DNA of 57,290 nt from Antrodiella citrinella (GCA_004802725.1 SGPM01000069.1:38435-95724), one strand, 5' to 3'. Positions 1 through 11,567 are shown, numbered from the stretch's first letter. The notes: generated from the letters alone by a model not told the origin. Numbers and translations: made by a program.

Positions 1-581
1 CACGGAGACCGTTTGAACGTTCACGGTCCATCTTATGTCGGTGAGTCTANATCACAACTACATNATGTAGNTGGGCATCAGATTCAGACGCCCACAGTCC
101 GACTCANGTCCGACTCGGACGACGACTCTCGTGTGGACGAGTTTATTTTTGCNGAACTACGCACCGAGGGTGCCTCAGTCTCTGGTGTGGCAATCTCAAN
201 GATCTCTCTCGTGCGTAAGTGTAACTCAGTCCTGCTCGCTCTCGAAACAACAAATAACTCAACGCCCAGGTAAAGAAGCCTCAGATCAAATGTACAGTAT
301 GATCTCCATACCCCAGGTCGCAATTGCACCTGCNAAAGTACTGGGATTGCGTGTTGGCAAGGGAATAATGTCCCAGAGGCCNTCTGCTGCGGTCTGACCA
401 AGTGTGCCTCTCAAGTGCCTCTACACAAATAATTTGGATGTGTACTCCCGAGCCTGACATGAGGAGACGGCGTAAGATACTCCCAAAACCGGACACGTTT
501 CATATGTCAGTGCTATGGTTATATATCCGCGTCCACATCCTCAACTTCCCTAAACCTACTAGATCCCAGCGGTGTTCCATT
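1..581. other. N-containing stretch upstream of barrel-protein copy 1
   Basis: I see no recognisable gene here. The stretch has several unresolved bases. Its last part is the promoter of the degraded barrel-protein copy 1, with a TATA-like run at 520-526, about 56 bases before the ATG at 582. Short open frames on both strands do not resemble any family I know. Confidence 0.5.
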
Positions 582-1366
582 ATGTCTTCAGAAATTGTCC
601 TCGAGATGGCTACTTTTCACGGCCTCCGACGCATACAACGCCGATCCTTCGATTTTCACGCCAGCTTTGAAGATGGTCGCAGCATGCAAGGGTGTCTCGN
701 AGTAAGTGCTGCGAATTCTGCGGTTCATAATGTTGTCTTATTACTCTCNGAACCGGCGTTGCAGCATATGGGACGGTTTGCAGCATGAAGACCCGTCCAT
801 AATCTACTTTATCGTCGGTGAGCGTGTCCCAGTNGATCCGCGGTTCTACATGATCGTTCTTGAAGCTGACCATACCGTGCTTTAGTTTGGGCAAAAACTG
901 TCGGATCACCAAGACACAGAATATTACCCACAAATTCTGGAAGGCCTCCGAACCCGTCGGCCATGCACCCGTCGATCTGCGCCACGTCGCCTTCAAGCCC
1001 GACCCGGTCCCATTCGCCCANNNGCNACTNCANCTNNACCTTGCACGGAAATTACCATGCAGACGCTCAATAAAGGCAAGACTAATGCGGATGTGGAGGG
1101 TCTTGTGTGGAACGCGGGCCGTCAACCAGGAGGGCGCAGCTTTCGTGGACGGAAAGACTGTAGAGAAGGATAATGAGTATGTGTGCGTGAAGGGATGGGA
1201 GAGCGTTGAGGTACGCTTGGTATATATGTTTAGATTTTATCTGGCTAAGCAACCTTGATTACAGGCTCACAAGGCCGCTGGTATTGTGACACCTAAGGCT
1301 CTTGAACAGCTTGTCACAAGCGAAGTGGTCCACGTCAGGTTGATTGCGTACAATGGTTCTACTTGA
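582..1366 (+). pseudogene. ABM-like double alpha/beta-barrel protein, copy 1 (decayed)
   Basis: This is the first of three tandem homologues. It starts MSSEIVLEMATF like its neighbours, but an extra base around 613-620 shifts the frame. The other frame then continues the family sequence (ASDAYNADPSIFTPALK). A further extra base lies in the A-run near 893, and more shifts occur around 920-950 and near 1110. Between 1021 and 1038 the sequence has many Ns. Family motifs are still visible, such as DGKTVEKDNEY and VKGWESVE. Intron positions match copy 2, and the stop is at 1364. With at least four frame breaks it cannot encode a full protein. Some breaks could be assembly errors, but the number argues for real decay. 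Confidence 0.7.
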
Positions 1367-2611
1367 AGACATGGTGTACAGTAGTATCAGAGTTCGGTTT
1401 TGAGCACGATACCTCACTTCTCTCTGTAGAGACTTTCGTAATTAGCATGGCTCCGAACGACCGACGTGTTCAATGTAGTAGACGCTGCAGCTTCAACAAT
1501 CTGGCCTTGAGAATTAGTTTCCGTGGCTGACGATAGATAAGTTTGACGACGGTCTAATAATTATGGCAGTCCGAGTCTTCATGAGGCGTTTGAACTTTGG
1601 GCAGAGTGACCATGTTTGTAAGTACGCTTCAACGTTCAACTCAATATCTCCTCCCGATACGCGACTACAAGGTTATTCACCAGACCGAGATGCACATGTC
1701 GGACGAAGAGCGTATAGGTCTATGAAACGTTCTGGTGATTTCGAATGGACCCACCAAGAGCGTAGCTGCCCGGGGAGCTGCCGCCACGGTAAATAGCCAT
1801 CGGCCATTGCCGACGTCGTTCACCTCGACTGCCAGTGACTCGGAGTGTCAACCCTTCACTCGGCACTCGTACAGCTCGATCTGTAGTTGCACACTCTTTT
1901 CTAAAGGTTTTGACACCATCTAACGAGCCTTTCTAGTAGAGATGCACCCCGCAGATGGTCCCTACCAATCGCCCACCGTCACACCGTCACACCGACTCGG
2001 ATTCAATTGCCACAATTGAAAGTTGAAGAATCACCCGGTTGCGGCATGACCCCGTTCACTGAGGAAGCCCAATACGATTAAGCTGCTCTTACCACATCCT
2101 ACAAAGAAGCTAAGCTTGCATGCTTGCGATATGGCGACCCGTATCCATACAATCGGCTATCGACATCCAATATTCAACGTTCTTGCGCCTGAGATTGGTG
2201 GCGACTTGTTTTGAGTCTATCTTGCTCCATGTAAGCTCTCGGTACTTTTTGACCACTTTATTGGCACGACTTAACTTGTGTTTCTGGTTATAGTGCCCAA
2301 GGCGTATGTTCTAGGGTCCCAGGGACCGCTGGTGGCGAGCACGTAAGTGCAGGGCTGAACGTAGTCGAAGGGGTGGACAAAGTGCCCTGTGTTCCATCAT
2401 TCCGTCGCCTTGGTATGTTTGGGTCGGAGTATGAGTCAGTCTGACAAAACTTCACAAAAGCCATTTTCGTCAAGGAAACAAAAACTTGGCGTACACTGAT
2501 ACCGAGACGCGCTTGAACCATGTCATATAAATCAGTGCCGCATATGCCAGCATCCACATCTTCTCGCAAGTACTCATCTCACTTGCCACCAACAAACTCC
2601 TCCAATACAAC
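1367..2611. other. Intergenic, barrel-protein copies 1 to 2
   Basis: No gene recognised in about 1.2 kb. The stretch ends with the promoter of copy 2, which has a TATAAA at 2526-2531, 81 bases before its ATG. Confidence 0.5.
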
Positions 2612-3395
2612 ATGTCCTCAGAAATCGTCGTCGAGGTTGCTACATTCAAGGCCTCCGAAGCGTACAAGGCTGATCCTACAGTTTTCCACCCGGCTCTGAA
2701 CATGGTTGCAGCGAGCAAGGGTGTCTTACAGTGAGTGCTGCTGTGGCCAACGCTGGCCGTCTGCTTACCGCGGCATTTTAGCATATGGCATGGGTTGGAG
2801 CACGAAGACCGTTCCACCGTCTACTTTCTCGTCGGTAAGTGTTCCTCCTGTCTGCACTTCTAGAACATCCAGACTGACTACACGAATTTTTAGCTTGGGA
2901 AAAAGTCTCCGACCACCATACGTTGATGAACGACCCAGAGTACTCGAATATCCTCACAGTCTTCGCTGCTGTTGCTGCTGGACCCGTGAACTTGCGCCAC
3001 GTCGCGTTCAAATCCATCACAATCCCATTGGCCCACTTCGCCGCGCCTTTCACAGAAGTCTCTATCCTGACAGTGAAGGAGGGCAAGTCCAACACGGGTG
3101 TGGAGAGTATTTTGTGGGATACGAAGATCAACCAGGATGGAGCCGCGTTTACGACCGGAAAGACCGTAGAGAAGGATAACGAGTATGTGAGCGTCAAGGG
3201 ATGGGAGAGCATTGAGGTATGCTCTGGATACATTTTGGGAGTCTTCTGGAACATGTGGCTAATCGACTTAAACGATAGGCTCACGAGGCCGCTGCCGCGG
3301 ATCCTCAGATCAAGGCATTAATAGAGGTTCTCGAACAGACTGTCAAGATGGAACTCGCTCACGTCCAGTTAACTGCATTCAACTTCAAGTTTTGA
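2612..3395 (+). CDS. ABM-like double alpha/beta-barrel protein, copy 2 (intact)
   Basis: Spliced protein of about 200 residues in four exons. It begins MSSEIVVEVATFKASEAYK and ends LTAFNFKF. Introns follow GVLH (donor gtgagt near 2732), YFLV (ggtaagtg near 2833) and GWESIE (gtatgc near 3216); all have proper AG acceptors. A pattern of an aromatic strand followed by W-E-x-(V/I)-x-x-H occurs twice (VAWEKVSDHH and KGWESIEAHE). This suggests two stacked dimeric alpha/beta-barrel units of the antibiotic-biosynthesis-monooxygenase type. No signal peptide or membrane segment is seen, so it is probably cytosolic. The substrate is unknown, and some members of this fold are not enzymes. The fold is inferred from pattern, not from a search. 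It is the only undamaged copy of the three. Confidence 0.72.
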
Positions 3396-4571
3396 AGACT
3401 TGTATCAGCGCTCCTTGAGCTCGGATATTGGTCCTGGTCGCAACGCACAGTCTTCTTCGTGGATTTGCCACCGATGTATACCAAAACGTATCAGTCAGCG
3501 TCAACAACATGGTGTCGAAAATACAAGGACACGGTCAAATTTTTGCTCGCGTACAAGGCGGAAGCTCTTCCACTTACTGGCACTATCTTATTGGCTTCGG
3601 AATCTCGCGCAGGTAAACGCTGACACGACCACTTCTCACGTTTATTGCACAGGGTATGCGATACATTTTCGACTACTTTAAGAATCAGATTCATCAAGGC
3701 TTCCTTTCGGTTCGTACCGCCGTTCCTTTTCGCAGACTTTACCTCGCTAACAATTTGCGCAGAACATAGCATTATGGGTCTGCATTTCATATCTATGGTA
3801 GCGTGCTAATGCAAGGCTTCAAGCATCTTACCATGTGAATTGTCTTGTCGCACTCATCCGTTCCTTACACAGGTAAATACGAAGAAGTCGACTCATACTG
3901 TGACCTACAGGAGTTTCTTCTCGACTTACATCATGGTGTCTTGGGTGCCACCACTGGCATCGTGACCGCAGACCATGATGATCGCGCGTACATACGTAAC
4001 GGTCTCAGCGGCATGCGTATTTCGCACGTGCGAGTCCCTACATATTACGAATCACAGGCAGCTAACGATAACTCGATAACTAGAAGGCTCGCTGACTACC
4101 TCCTTAGTATCGGCATTCGAGTAGCCGTTACCAGCTGTGGACGCTAGTGTGGCAAAAATCCCCCGAGTCGGAGGCTCTTCTTCCTCGACAATTGACGAGC
4201 TTCCGTTCATGATCACAGATTGGCACAGAATGACCCGGCTCCAGGCGGAAATCTTGAACGTGGCAGAGTTGTGTCTCCGGTATCACAGGCACCAACCTCA
4301 GGAAGTGGAAGATCTCTCCAGAGGTAGTACGTGCCCCGTCTGGTCTGGGTACAAAATGACCGTAACATGACCGAGTCTGACGAAATCCGCTCGTGTCGGA
4401 GTACAACAGGAAGGATTGAAATGAAGAAATGGCGTAGACGTCCCTACGTACCCACAGAATTCATCATTCATGCGTGCACCGAGGATTACAAACATCGATA
4501 ACGATTTCGTATATATATCAAGCATCGACTCTCCGGTCATCTCCATTGCTTCACACCCACATCGATCCATC
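3396..4571. other. Intergenic, barrel-protein copies 2 to 3
   Basis: No recognised gene. A segment at about 3428-3790 is open on both strands and holds an intron-like stretch (gtaaac to cacag, near 3613-3653), but the translations match no family I know. A CCG-N3-CGG site lies at 4163-4171. The promoter of copy 3 has a long TATA run at 4510-4517, 55 bases before the ATG. Confidence 0.45.
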
Positions 4572-5380
4572 ATGTCTTCAGAAATTGTCATTGAGATTGC
4601 TAACTTCAAGCTCAAGGCCCCCGATGCGTACAAGACCGATCCTTCGGTGTTCACGCCGGCTTTGGAGCTGCTCGCGAGCAAGGGTGCATTGAAGTAAGTA
4701 CTAGTGTCTACTAAGCTTGTGACTTGCGTCGTAGCCTGCTGATTGACTGGACTTCACTGCAGCATTTGGCATGGTTTGTCAGCTTGAAGATGATTCCACA
4801 TTCTACTTTGTTATCGGTGCGTGTCTCACTTGTCCTCGATCTTGTGAAATTAAAAGCTGACGATCGTTTCATGCTTTAGCTTGGTCAAGTCTCGCCGAAC
4901 ACCAGGCTTTGATCGACGACAAGGAGGCATACACTAAACTNGCAGCTCTCCTTACACCTGCTACTGCCAGCCCTGTGAGCCTCTACCACGTTGCCTTCAA
5001 ACCCACCCCGATCCCNTTCACCCACTTCAATGCGCCCATCACCGAGTTCGCTATACAAACGCTCGTAGAGGGCAAGGCCAATGCGGACTTAGAAGGCCTT
5101 GTATGGAACCCGGATATCAACGCAGAGGGAGTGGCATTTGCGAATGGAAAGGTTGTAGAGAAGGACAACCAGTATGTGCTCGTCAAGGGATGGGAGAGCA
5201 TCGAGGTAGGTTTAAATATACATTCGAATTTCACAAATGAACGAGGCTGAGTGATTTGATTTCCACGCTCACAAGGCTGCTGCCATAGCAGACCCCNATG
5301 TCACGAAATTTGTGGATGCTCTCAGGCAGCTCACCAACACTGAGTTGAAGCACGCTCAGCTGACTGCATTCAAGGCTTGA
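4572..5380 (+). pseudogene. ABM-like double alpha/beta-barrel protein, copy 3 (one frameshift)
   Basis: Third tandem homologue, start MSSEIVIEIANFKLK, stop at 5378. Exon 1, the long exon 3 (SLAEHQALIDD to VKGWESIE) and the tail (LKHAQLTAFKA) read well. Exon 2 carries one extra base near 4776-4779 compared with copies 1 and 2, so IWHGL runs into a stop before EDDSTFYFV. The last intron has also lost the AG expected just before GCTCACAAG; an AG nine bases further on (before GCTGCTGCC) keeps the frame but drops three residues. There are single Ns inside. A one-base sequencing error could explain the frameshift, so this may still be a working gene. The role is presumably the same as copy 2. Confidence 0.6.
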
Positions 5381-6923
5381 AGGCGATCGTGGGCAAAGAA
5401 GCACCTGGAGATATAANATGTTGTATTAAATAAGAGTAACACTTCATCATACCATCACTGCTGGTCGCACTGGTGCACGTTTGAGTGAGTGAGTGTATTC
5501 CGGACCTGGTCCCCTCTTGAAACGCCGGAGTTTTAAATTTGAACCTTTGCCATGACCTGCCAAAGTGGAGGCCGGATCAACGGCGTTGGACATGTTGGAT
5601 CGGGCGACATTCTTACCCGCTTCTCACTCAGCCTCTCACCCATACCACTATACTATGTAATGGCGATCTGAGGGTCATTCTTGGCTGTCATCNTCGACCC
5701 AAGCTATCCAGCCATAAGACTGCACGGAGGAAAGAATCTTCCCATGANTTGGACAAACGAATGTGGACGACGACGACATTTGTGATNGATAGANGTACGT
5801 GCCAAAGAACTGTTTACACTGTTACAGGCCAGCTGAACTCGATGCTGCGAACCACAGCTGCGTCCACAGTTATCCACAGTTACGGTACAGAGAGTGGCGT
5901 GAGAGACGAAGACAGCACCGTCTGCTTCTGACGCTCCCATGCAACTCGCATATTGGAGTGGGCCGACTCGAAAATCTGTTTCGTGAACGNGGTACACACC
6001 AGACAGCTTGGTCGCTCTAACTCTTCAAATATACCGCAGACACGGACTCACACCACCACATGTCATCTCCTNATTCTCGTCACTTTTTTTTTCGAGCCTG
6101 AGGTTTGCGTCATCAATGATAGTCGGGTTGGTGGCTGCATCCACCTTGTTCTCCTGCGTTCCGTCCCCAAGCAATCGACATGCATGCTGCCTTTGTTGTC
6201 GTGTTCCTTTCTAATAAACCAGTTCCGTACTGAATGTACAAAGGTACGNTGAGTGTCCTTCCATNCCACTCCGATGCACTCATGCTGACTATACCGTTCT
6301 ACCGAACAAGAGCGCTCTGAAGTTTTATACTGATTCCGACCTATTTTGCATTGCATTGTATGGACTTTTCCCTTGATCTCGCGACCAGTGCTTTCCACTC
6401 ACGTCTGTCATCAGGCGGGTTCTGCAAGAGGTACGACTCCTCAATACGCCAGGGCCGGTACCGGTCACAACCTCTCCTTCGACATGAGGCTACATTCTCT
6501 CTAGCGGCATCGCTGCACCTTTTTGTCATACTTTCCTGGGGCGATAGGCTGAGACAGTATATNCTCTGATGGTGCTCTGGTNGACAGTGGAGATTGTCGA
6601 GTTCTCCGACGCCTCAAACTTCAATATGCGCTGCAAAACTTATGGACTATGCCACTCGAGCTCCGAAATNTNTTCGAATTNCATTACCCGGTTAGAGCTN
6701 AAGTTTCGAAAATTTGCCATTGAGAAAAACGAAGAACACTGACAGTTTCCTTTGTTCAGTTCCTTTTCCATCNACTCCCCGAATGTGGGCCGCTACGAAG
6801 AACACCACATTGTACTGCGATACCNACATGGCATGANATAGATCACATGAACTTCCGGTTATTCTATGGCTTAAAAGAGGTCCCGCAAAACTTCCAGCTG
6901 GCACTCTCAAAATCCCTCTTGTT
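5381..6923. other. Intergenic with unresolved bases
   Basis: About 1.5 kb with many Ns between the barrel-protein array and P450-1. No gene, RNA or clear repeat recognised. The right end must hold the P450-1 promoter. Confidence 0.5.
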
Positions 6924-9024
6924 ATGTATGACTCAATACTCTTTGTAGGGCTCTCGTCCATTTGCTATATCGTTTACAGACTCCGGCGAGTTGGTCTACC
7001 CAGGCCTCCTGGTCCCAAGTCATGGCCTATCATCGGAAATNTCCTCGATATNCCTGCTATCCGGCCATGGGAGACATACCGGAGGTGGTGCGAGATGNAA
7101 AGTAAGTTGAATTCGGCTACGTTNATTTCNNATGAACACCAGGCTGACTTCCTGTAAGACTCGGATGTCGTCTACCTTGATCTTCCGATGCAACCCATTC
7201 TGATTATAGGATCCGTGGAAGCCGCAACGGACCTCCTTGACAAGAGGTCACAACACTACTCTAGTCGTGTTCACTCTGTGATGTTTGACCTGTGTGTATC
7301 ATTTTCGCACGTTCACACACGATTTACCTGATCATCCAACTCCCCCTAGTATGGATTGGGATTTCTCCTTCGCCTTCCAGCCGTATGACGCTGAATGGCG
7401 CGCTCACCGTCGGATGTTCCATGACGAATTCAACCAGAATGTTATCTCAAAGTATAAACCTACGCAACTCGAGTACGCGAGGATGTTTTTATCCTGGACT
7501 GTGAAGTCTCCGCAAGACACGCGCAAGCATGTTCACCGGTGAGTCTGCGCGTTGGATATCGCTGATACCGATCCCTCACTGACACTTCACAAACAGTCTC
7601 TTCACGTCCATCGTTTTTGACATCGTTTATGGAAAGAAAATGATAAGTATGGACGATACATGTGTGATTGCGGCTCAAGAAGCTGTCGAAAGTCTCACAA
7701 AAGCGACCGTACCTGGCGCATTTTGGGTTGAATTTTTCCCCTTCTTGAAACACATGCCTGGTTGGGTTCCAGGGTCACCCCCAAGACATTTCATCAAAGA
7801 ATGTCAACGGCTTGTGTTTCAAATGAGAGATACGCCCTATCTTGAAGTCAAGGCGGCTCTCGTGAGTACTTATCTCACTTCACATCCTAACCAGGGATTC
7901 TGACTCTGAGCAGGATGACGGGACCTCGCCCAGTTCTGTGGCGAGGAGTATGATCGAGAAAAACCGCCTGACACATGGAGGCGTAGACGAAGCAGTATCT
8001 GATAAGATTGCAAGAAATGTGGCTGCGGTATCATACGTCGGTGAGCATTTTTCGTGAATAATCATTCGCTATCGGCGTTGATGTGTCACAGCTGGGTCTG
8101 ACACGGTATGTGGCCCCACATTTGGCCCCACAATTCAGCTCAATTTAGGCTCCATCGTAGACCTCTGCATCGTGCGAGTCATTCTTAGTAGCCATGGCCA
8201 TGTTTCCCGAGGTACAGAAGAGAGCACAGGCTGAGCTGGATCGAGTGGTCGGACCAAATCATCTCCCTGAATTTGCCGACCTGGAGAGTATGCCCTATAT
8301 TCAAGCAGTCGTCATGGAGACAACGAGATGGATGCCAGTCGCACCAACAGGTGTACCGCATGCGGTGACATCTGACAATGTTTATAAGGGATATCACATA
8401 CCGAAGGGTGCTCTAGTTATTACAGTGAGTTCCTGCGCACGTCTCAAGTTGCTACAATCGCTGATTGAAGTCCATTAGAATGCATGGTTCGTATTGTCAT
8501 GGAGTAATATAAAGCCGCACATACTCATCTTGTCTGCATGATACAGGGCTATGTTACACAATCCGAAGGACTACCCGGATCCAGAGCAATTCAGTCCAGA
8601 GCGTTTCCTCGATGCCAATGGCGAGATTGATCCTTCAGTAAGAGATCCGGGGACAATCGCGTTTGGATTTGGACGTCGGTACGTTTTTTTTTGTGTTGCA
8701 TTGCGTCCTGTCTTTTAATAAGTCTACAGGATCTGTCCAGGTCGGCAGTTCAGCAATAACACCATGTCGATCTTCATCGCATCAGTCCTGCACGTCTTCG
8801 ATATCACTCCCGGTGTCGACGCCTCTGGTGAACCTGTCTTCCTCAGTGCAGATCTAATGGGTGCTTTCATAGCGTAAGCACTTGATCATTATTTTTTCCG
8901 GAGTGTTTCTGACGTGTATGACTCCGACAATAGCTCACCACGAGAGGTTCCCTGTGGACTGAAACCTCGTTCGGAAACTGCAGCTCGCTTGATCAGTCAA
9001 TACGCCGTGGAGTTGGAGGCCTGA
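6924..9024 (+). CDS. Cytochrome P450, copy 1 (dispersed paralogue)
   Basis: Microsomal-type fungal P450 in many exons. In order: an N-terminal membrane anchor (residues about 1-25), the proline hinge PRPPGPKSWPIIGN, a WRAHRRMFHDEFNQ helix-C segment, the I-helix AGSDT on a 14-nt exon at 8092-8105, the K-helix ExxR in ETTRWMP, PERFLD, and the heme loop FGFGRR/ICPG split by an intron after GRR. The stop is at 9022. It should insert oxygen into a small lipophilic substrate using electrons from P450 reductase at the ER. Close relatives in fungal databases are often labelled O-methylsterigmatocystin oxidoreductase, but this does not establish a substrate. It is clearly homologous to the four P450s at 37-49 kb but more diverged. 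Several Ns fall in the first exon and intron. Confidence 0.85.
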
Positions 9025-9523
9025 TCATTTCGCTTGTACCTCATAAATATGTTCTCGTCTTGATAGTATCATGGAATATGTGCACTATGGTTTCCTTCAT
9101 AAGGCAAAGTAGGACTCGACCTGCATGACTGAGAATAATCGCGTGACAGGCACTAAAAGGGAAATTGGTGACTGGATTTGGTATGTGAGCTGCCATAAAT
9201 GGCTTTGAAACGCTTCAGGGAATTCTCTCTGCAGACGGATGACTCAGACTACCTGGCTGATGACCGATTTTTGGGAATCGGAAACGGTTTTGGACTTTCT
9301 TGGCTATCCAACATACTCAAAATATTCGGGATACACGGCAAAAGGGCAGACTTACTGCACCTTACTCGCTCATTGACACGTCGCTGTAAGATCGCTGGCA
9401 ATTGTTCTTGATGTGACGGAAACTAATCTGATACGAACTTGTATCTTGTTCAACATTCAAGGCTATAATACACATCGCAACCGTAGTTTTTTTGCAGCAG
9501 CGTTCATTCTTCTGCCTAGAAGT
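9025..9523. other. Intergenic between P450-1 and APH-like gene
   Basis: About 500 bases. The reading frame of the next gene stays open up to an ATG at 9413, so its 5' part may be coding or leader. Otherwise nothing recognised. Confidence 0.45.
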
Positions 9524-10615
9524 ATGGCATCCGGCAGTGCTATACATGTCAGCTTGGAAGAGGCCCAAGCTATCTTAAAGAAGCATCAGCCCGTGACAAT
9601 ATCATCTCTGTCACAAGTCCAAGGATCATGCTTCAGGCAAGCTCTCTTTCGTCTTCATACCGAACCGTCTTTCTCATATTCAATGTGGTGTAATAGTTCT
9701 TTGACGTCGACGCAAAGTTACGTCGTACGAGCGACCAACGGTGCTACGTTCCTGTTGAAAGCGGCGCCCTCCACACCTTCTGATCATCCGACGTACTCTC
9801 CAAACACACTTGATTTTGAATATACCCTTGCCCAACAAATGTCCAAGTGTCAAGACATCCCCCAGCCCAACCTGATCGCATTTGATCCTTCTCTTGCGAC
9901 AGTTCCATACCCTTACATTCTTTCCGCACACCCTGCTAGCGGAATTTCGCTCGCGCAAGCCCACGCCAGCAACAAGCTCACAGAACGCCAGATTCTGCTT
10001 CTGGACCTTCGTCTTGGTTCTCACTTCAAGCGCATCCACGATGAAGTCCAGAACGACTGGTTCGGGCTCCCATCACAGGAGAAGGACGAGCTGTATAGCT
10101 GGCAAGAAGCCTTCACATCTATCTTGGAGACCGTCTTGCAGGACGCACGAGATCTAGGTGAAACGCTCCCCTACGAAGAGATTCGGAAGTACCTCTCTAG
10201 GGCGATCGGGTTCTTCCTGTTTGACGATTGTGAAGTGCCGTCATTGATCTCCTTCCTCGGTGATGAGGAATCCATCAGGGTGGATTTCGACCCAGAGTCA
10301 CCTACTCAGGATGAGGAGATCCCTATCACTTCTGTCTTTTCGCTCTCACACGCGCTGTGGGGCGATCCGTTGCTGGAGACGGTACTTTTGGATCCCAGTC
10401 CGGCATTCCTGGAGGGATACGGCGGATCCCCCATCATATTTGCGCGACAGAAGACGAAGCGGATGTGGTACACGCTCTTACAGGCACTGGTCGTACTTGT
10501 ACAGAGTCACAGATCATCGGGAGTGGATGCGAGTAGAGTGGATGTCAAGCGAGGGTGGGCGAGGGAGAAAGTGGCGCAGTGCGTTCAGGCGTTGGCAAAC
10601 GCTCCATGCTACTAG
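9524..10615 (+). CDS. APH-like (aminoglycoside phosphotransferase / kinase-fold) protein
   Basis: Single open frame of 363 residues from the ATG at 9524 (MASGSAIHVSLEEAQ). An in-frame ATG at 9413 would add 37 residues that look like leader, so I prefer the later start. The layout follows fungal APH-family proteins: an N-lobe strand pair (SYVVRATNGATFLLKAA) with the expected lysine, FEYTLAQQM as the C-helix, PYPYILSAHPASGISLAQA as hinge, and LGSHFKRIHDEVQNDWFG. The catalytic HxDxxxxN loop I would expect in the C-lobe is not visible; CEVPSLISFLGD lies where it should be, followed by HALWGDPLLETVLLDPS. It may be a pseudokinase or use an altered site. Function unknown. It ends convergent to TFB5. 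Confidence 0.65.
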   Translation: MASGSAIHVSLEEAQAILKKHQPVTISSLSQVQGSCFRQALFRLHTEPSFSYSMWCNSSLTSTQSYVVRATNGATFLLKAAPSTPSDHPTYSPNTLDFEYTLAQQMSKCQDIPQPNLIAFDPSLATVPYPYILSAHPASGISLAQAHASNKLTERQILLLDLRLGSHFKRIHDEVQNDWFGLPSQEKDELYSWQEAFTSILETVLQDARDLGETLPYEEIRKYLSRAIGFFLFDDCEVPSLISFLGDEESIRVDFDPESPTQDEEIPITSVFSLSHALWGDPLLETVLLDPSPAFLEGYGGSPIIFARQKTKRMWYTLLQALVVLVQSHRSSGVDASRVDVKRGWAREKVAQCVQALANAPCY

Positions 10616-10832
10616 GCGGGAAAGCACATTTATTCACGCAGAGATTATAACTAGCGTACGAATAGAAAGGGTTCAGTGCATACGAGACTTCTGCACGTTG
10701 CGTTGTACGTCTGTCCCTTGACATCTATGGTGTGCCCCTCCGGGACGACAAAATGGCCTGAATTGGCCTGATATGACCCGAAGGCAAGCAGGACAGGCAA
10801 TGCAGTAGGCTGGATCCGGACTCAGAGAAGAA

Positions 10833-11221
10833 TCACTCCAGACTATAGGTGTTCTTCTCGAGCTAAGTGAGGGACCATTGAGCAAGGGGTGTATTCTCAG
10901 ATAGTGAAGCCAGCGTACCTCGGCTTCTAAATCCCTCCTCACCCTCCACTCCTCATCTGCTTTTATGACTACATGGAAGTCGTCCAGATCCTCGATAATG
11001 AAGCTCTGCTTCTCGTTCATGGTGAGCAGAATCTGCTTGACAGCGGAGTCGCTGGTCCCGACAACATGAGCAATTCGTCCCGCAAGTTGCACGAATCCTT
11101 CGAGTCGTTGGAAAGAACGTCCATACTCACCAAGTCAACAATACACCTTCCAAGAGTAGAATCACATGAGAAAGAATGCTTTATGGGATAAGTTCAGCTA
11201 CGCACTCTTGATTGCCTTCAT
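10833..11221 (-). CDS. TFB5: TFIIH subunit TFB5 (GTF2H5/TTDA homologue)
   Basis: Tiny 64-residue protein in four exons: 11221-11206, 11146-11131, 11051-10919 and 10862-10833. Spliced lengths 16+16+133+30 give exactly 65 codons with the stop. The product starts MKAIKSVLLTCDSAVKQ, runs through FIIEDLDDFHVVIKADEEW and ends LEKNTYSLE. This is the whole TFB5 family pattern: a short basic start, the CD-x-(A/S)-x-KQ helix, the (I/V)-I-(E/Q)-D-(L/I)-DD-x-H strand and a C-terminal helix. TFB5 binds the p52/Tfb2 subunit of TFIIH and stabilises the complex for nucleotide excision repair and transcription. It is easy to miss because only the third exon is visible as an open frame. It is divergent from RKI1, sharing a 346 bp promoter. 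Confidence 0.88.
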
Positions 11222-11567
11222 TTTGCGGCACCGAGCCGCAAGCAGTGCCAAGAATCCGTCCCTGTTTCCTCTTCTCCTTGCAATTACGACCCTTTCCAAA
11301 TCTCTTTGCGACCAGGATGAACGCTTGTGCTAGACCCGAGCACGGAGAGGCTCGGTGTTGGCGAGATCAGTCAGGTCGAAGCGTCGTAGTGGACGGAAGT
11401 CAAGCGGGCGGTGCACTCTGCATATGATTCCGCTGACTACTTGGGGGCGGATACCTCGAACCCACATTCGACAACTCTCGCTTTTACCATCATTATCTCG
11501 ACCATCGACGAGACAAGCTTTTAGCTTGACGTGGATAGCGACGACTAACAGAGACACACGACGAAGG
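11222..11567. promoter_or_regulatory. Shared divergent promoter TFB5 / RKI1
   Basis: The 346 bases between the start codons of two divergent housekeeping genes. No clear TATA box seen. No other gene fits here. Confidence 0.5.

Noticed and set aside
5381..6923. Small open frames in the N-containing intergenic region
   Set aside because: No start context, no splice logic, no recognisable motif.
582..9024. A secondary-metabolite cluster made of the barrel proteins and P450-1
   Set aside because: No synthase, terpene cyclase, transporter or regulator lies nearby; proximity alone is not enough.
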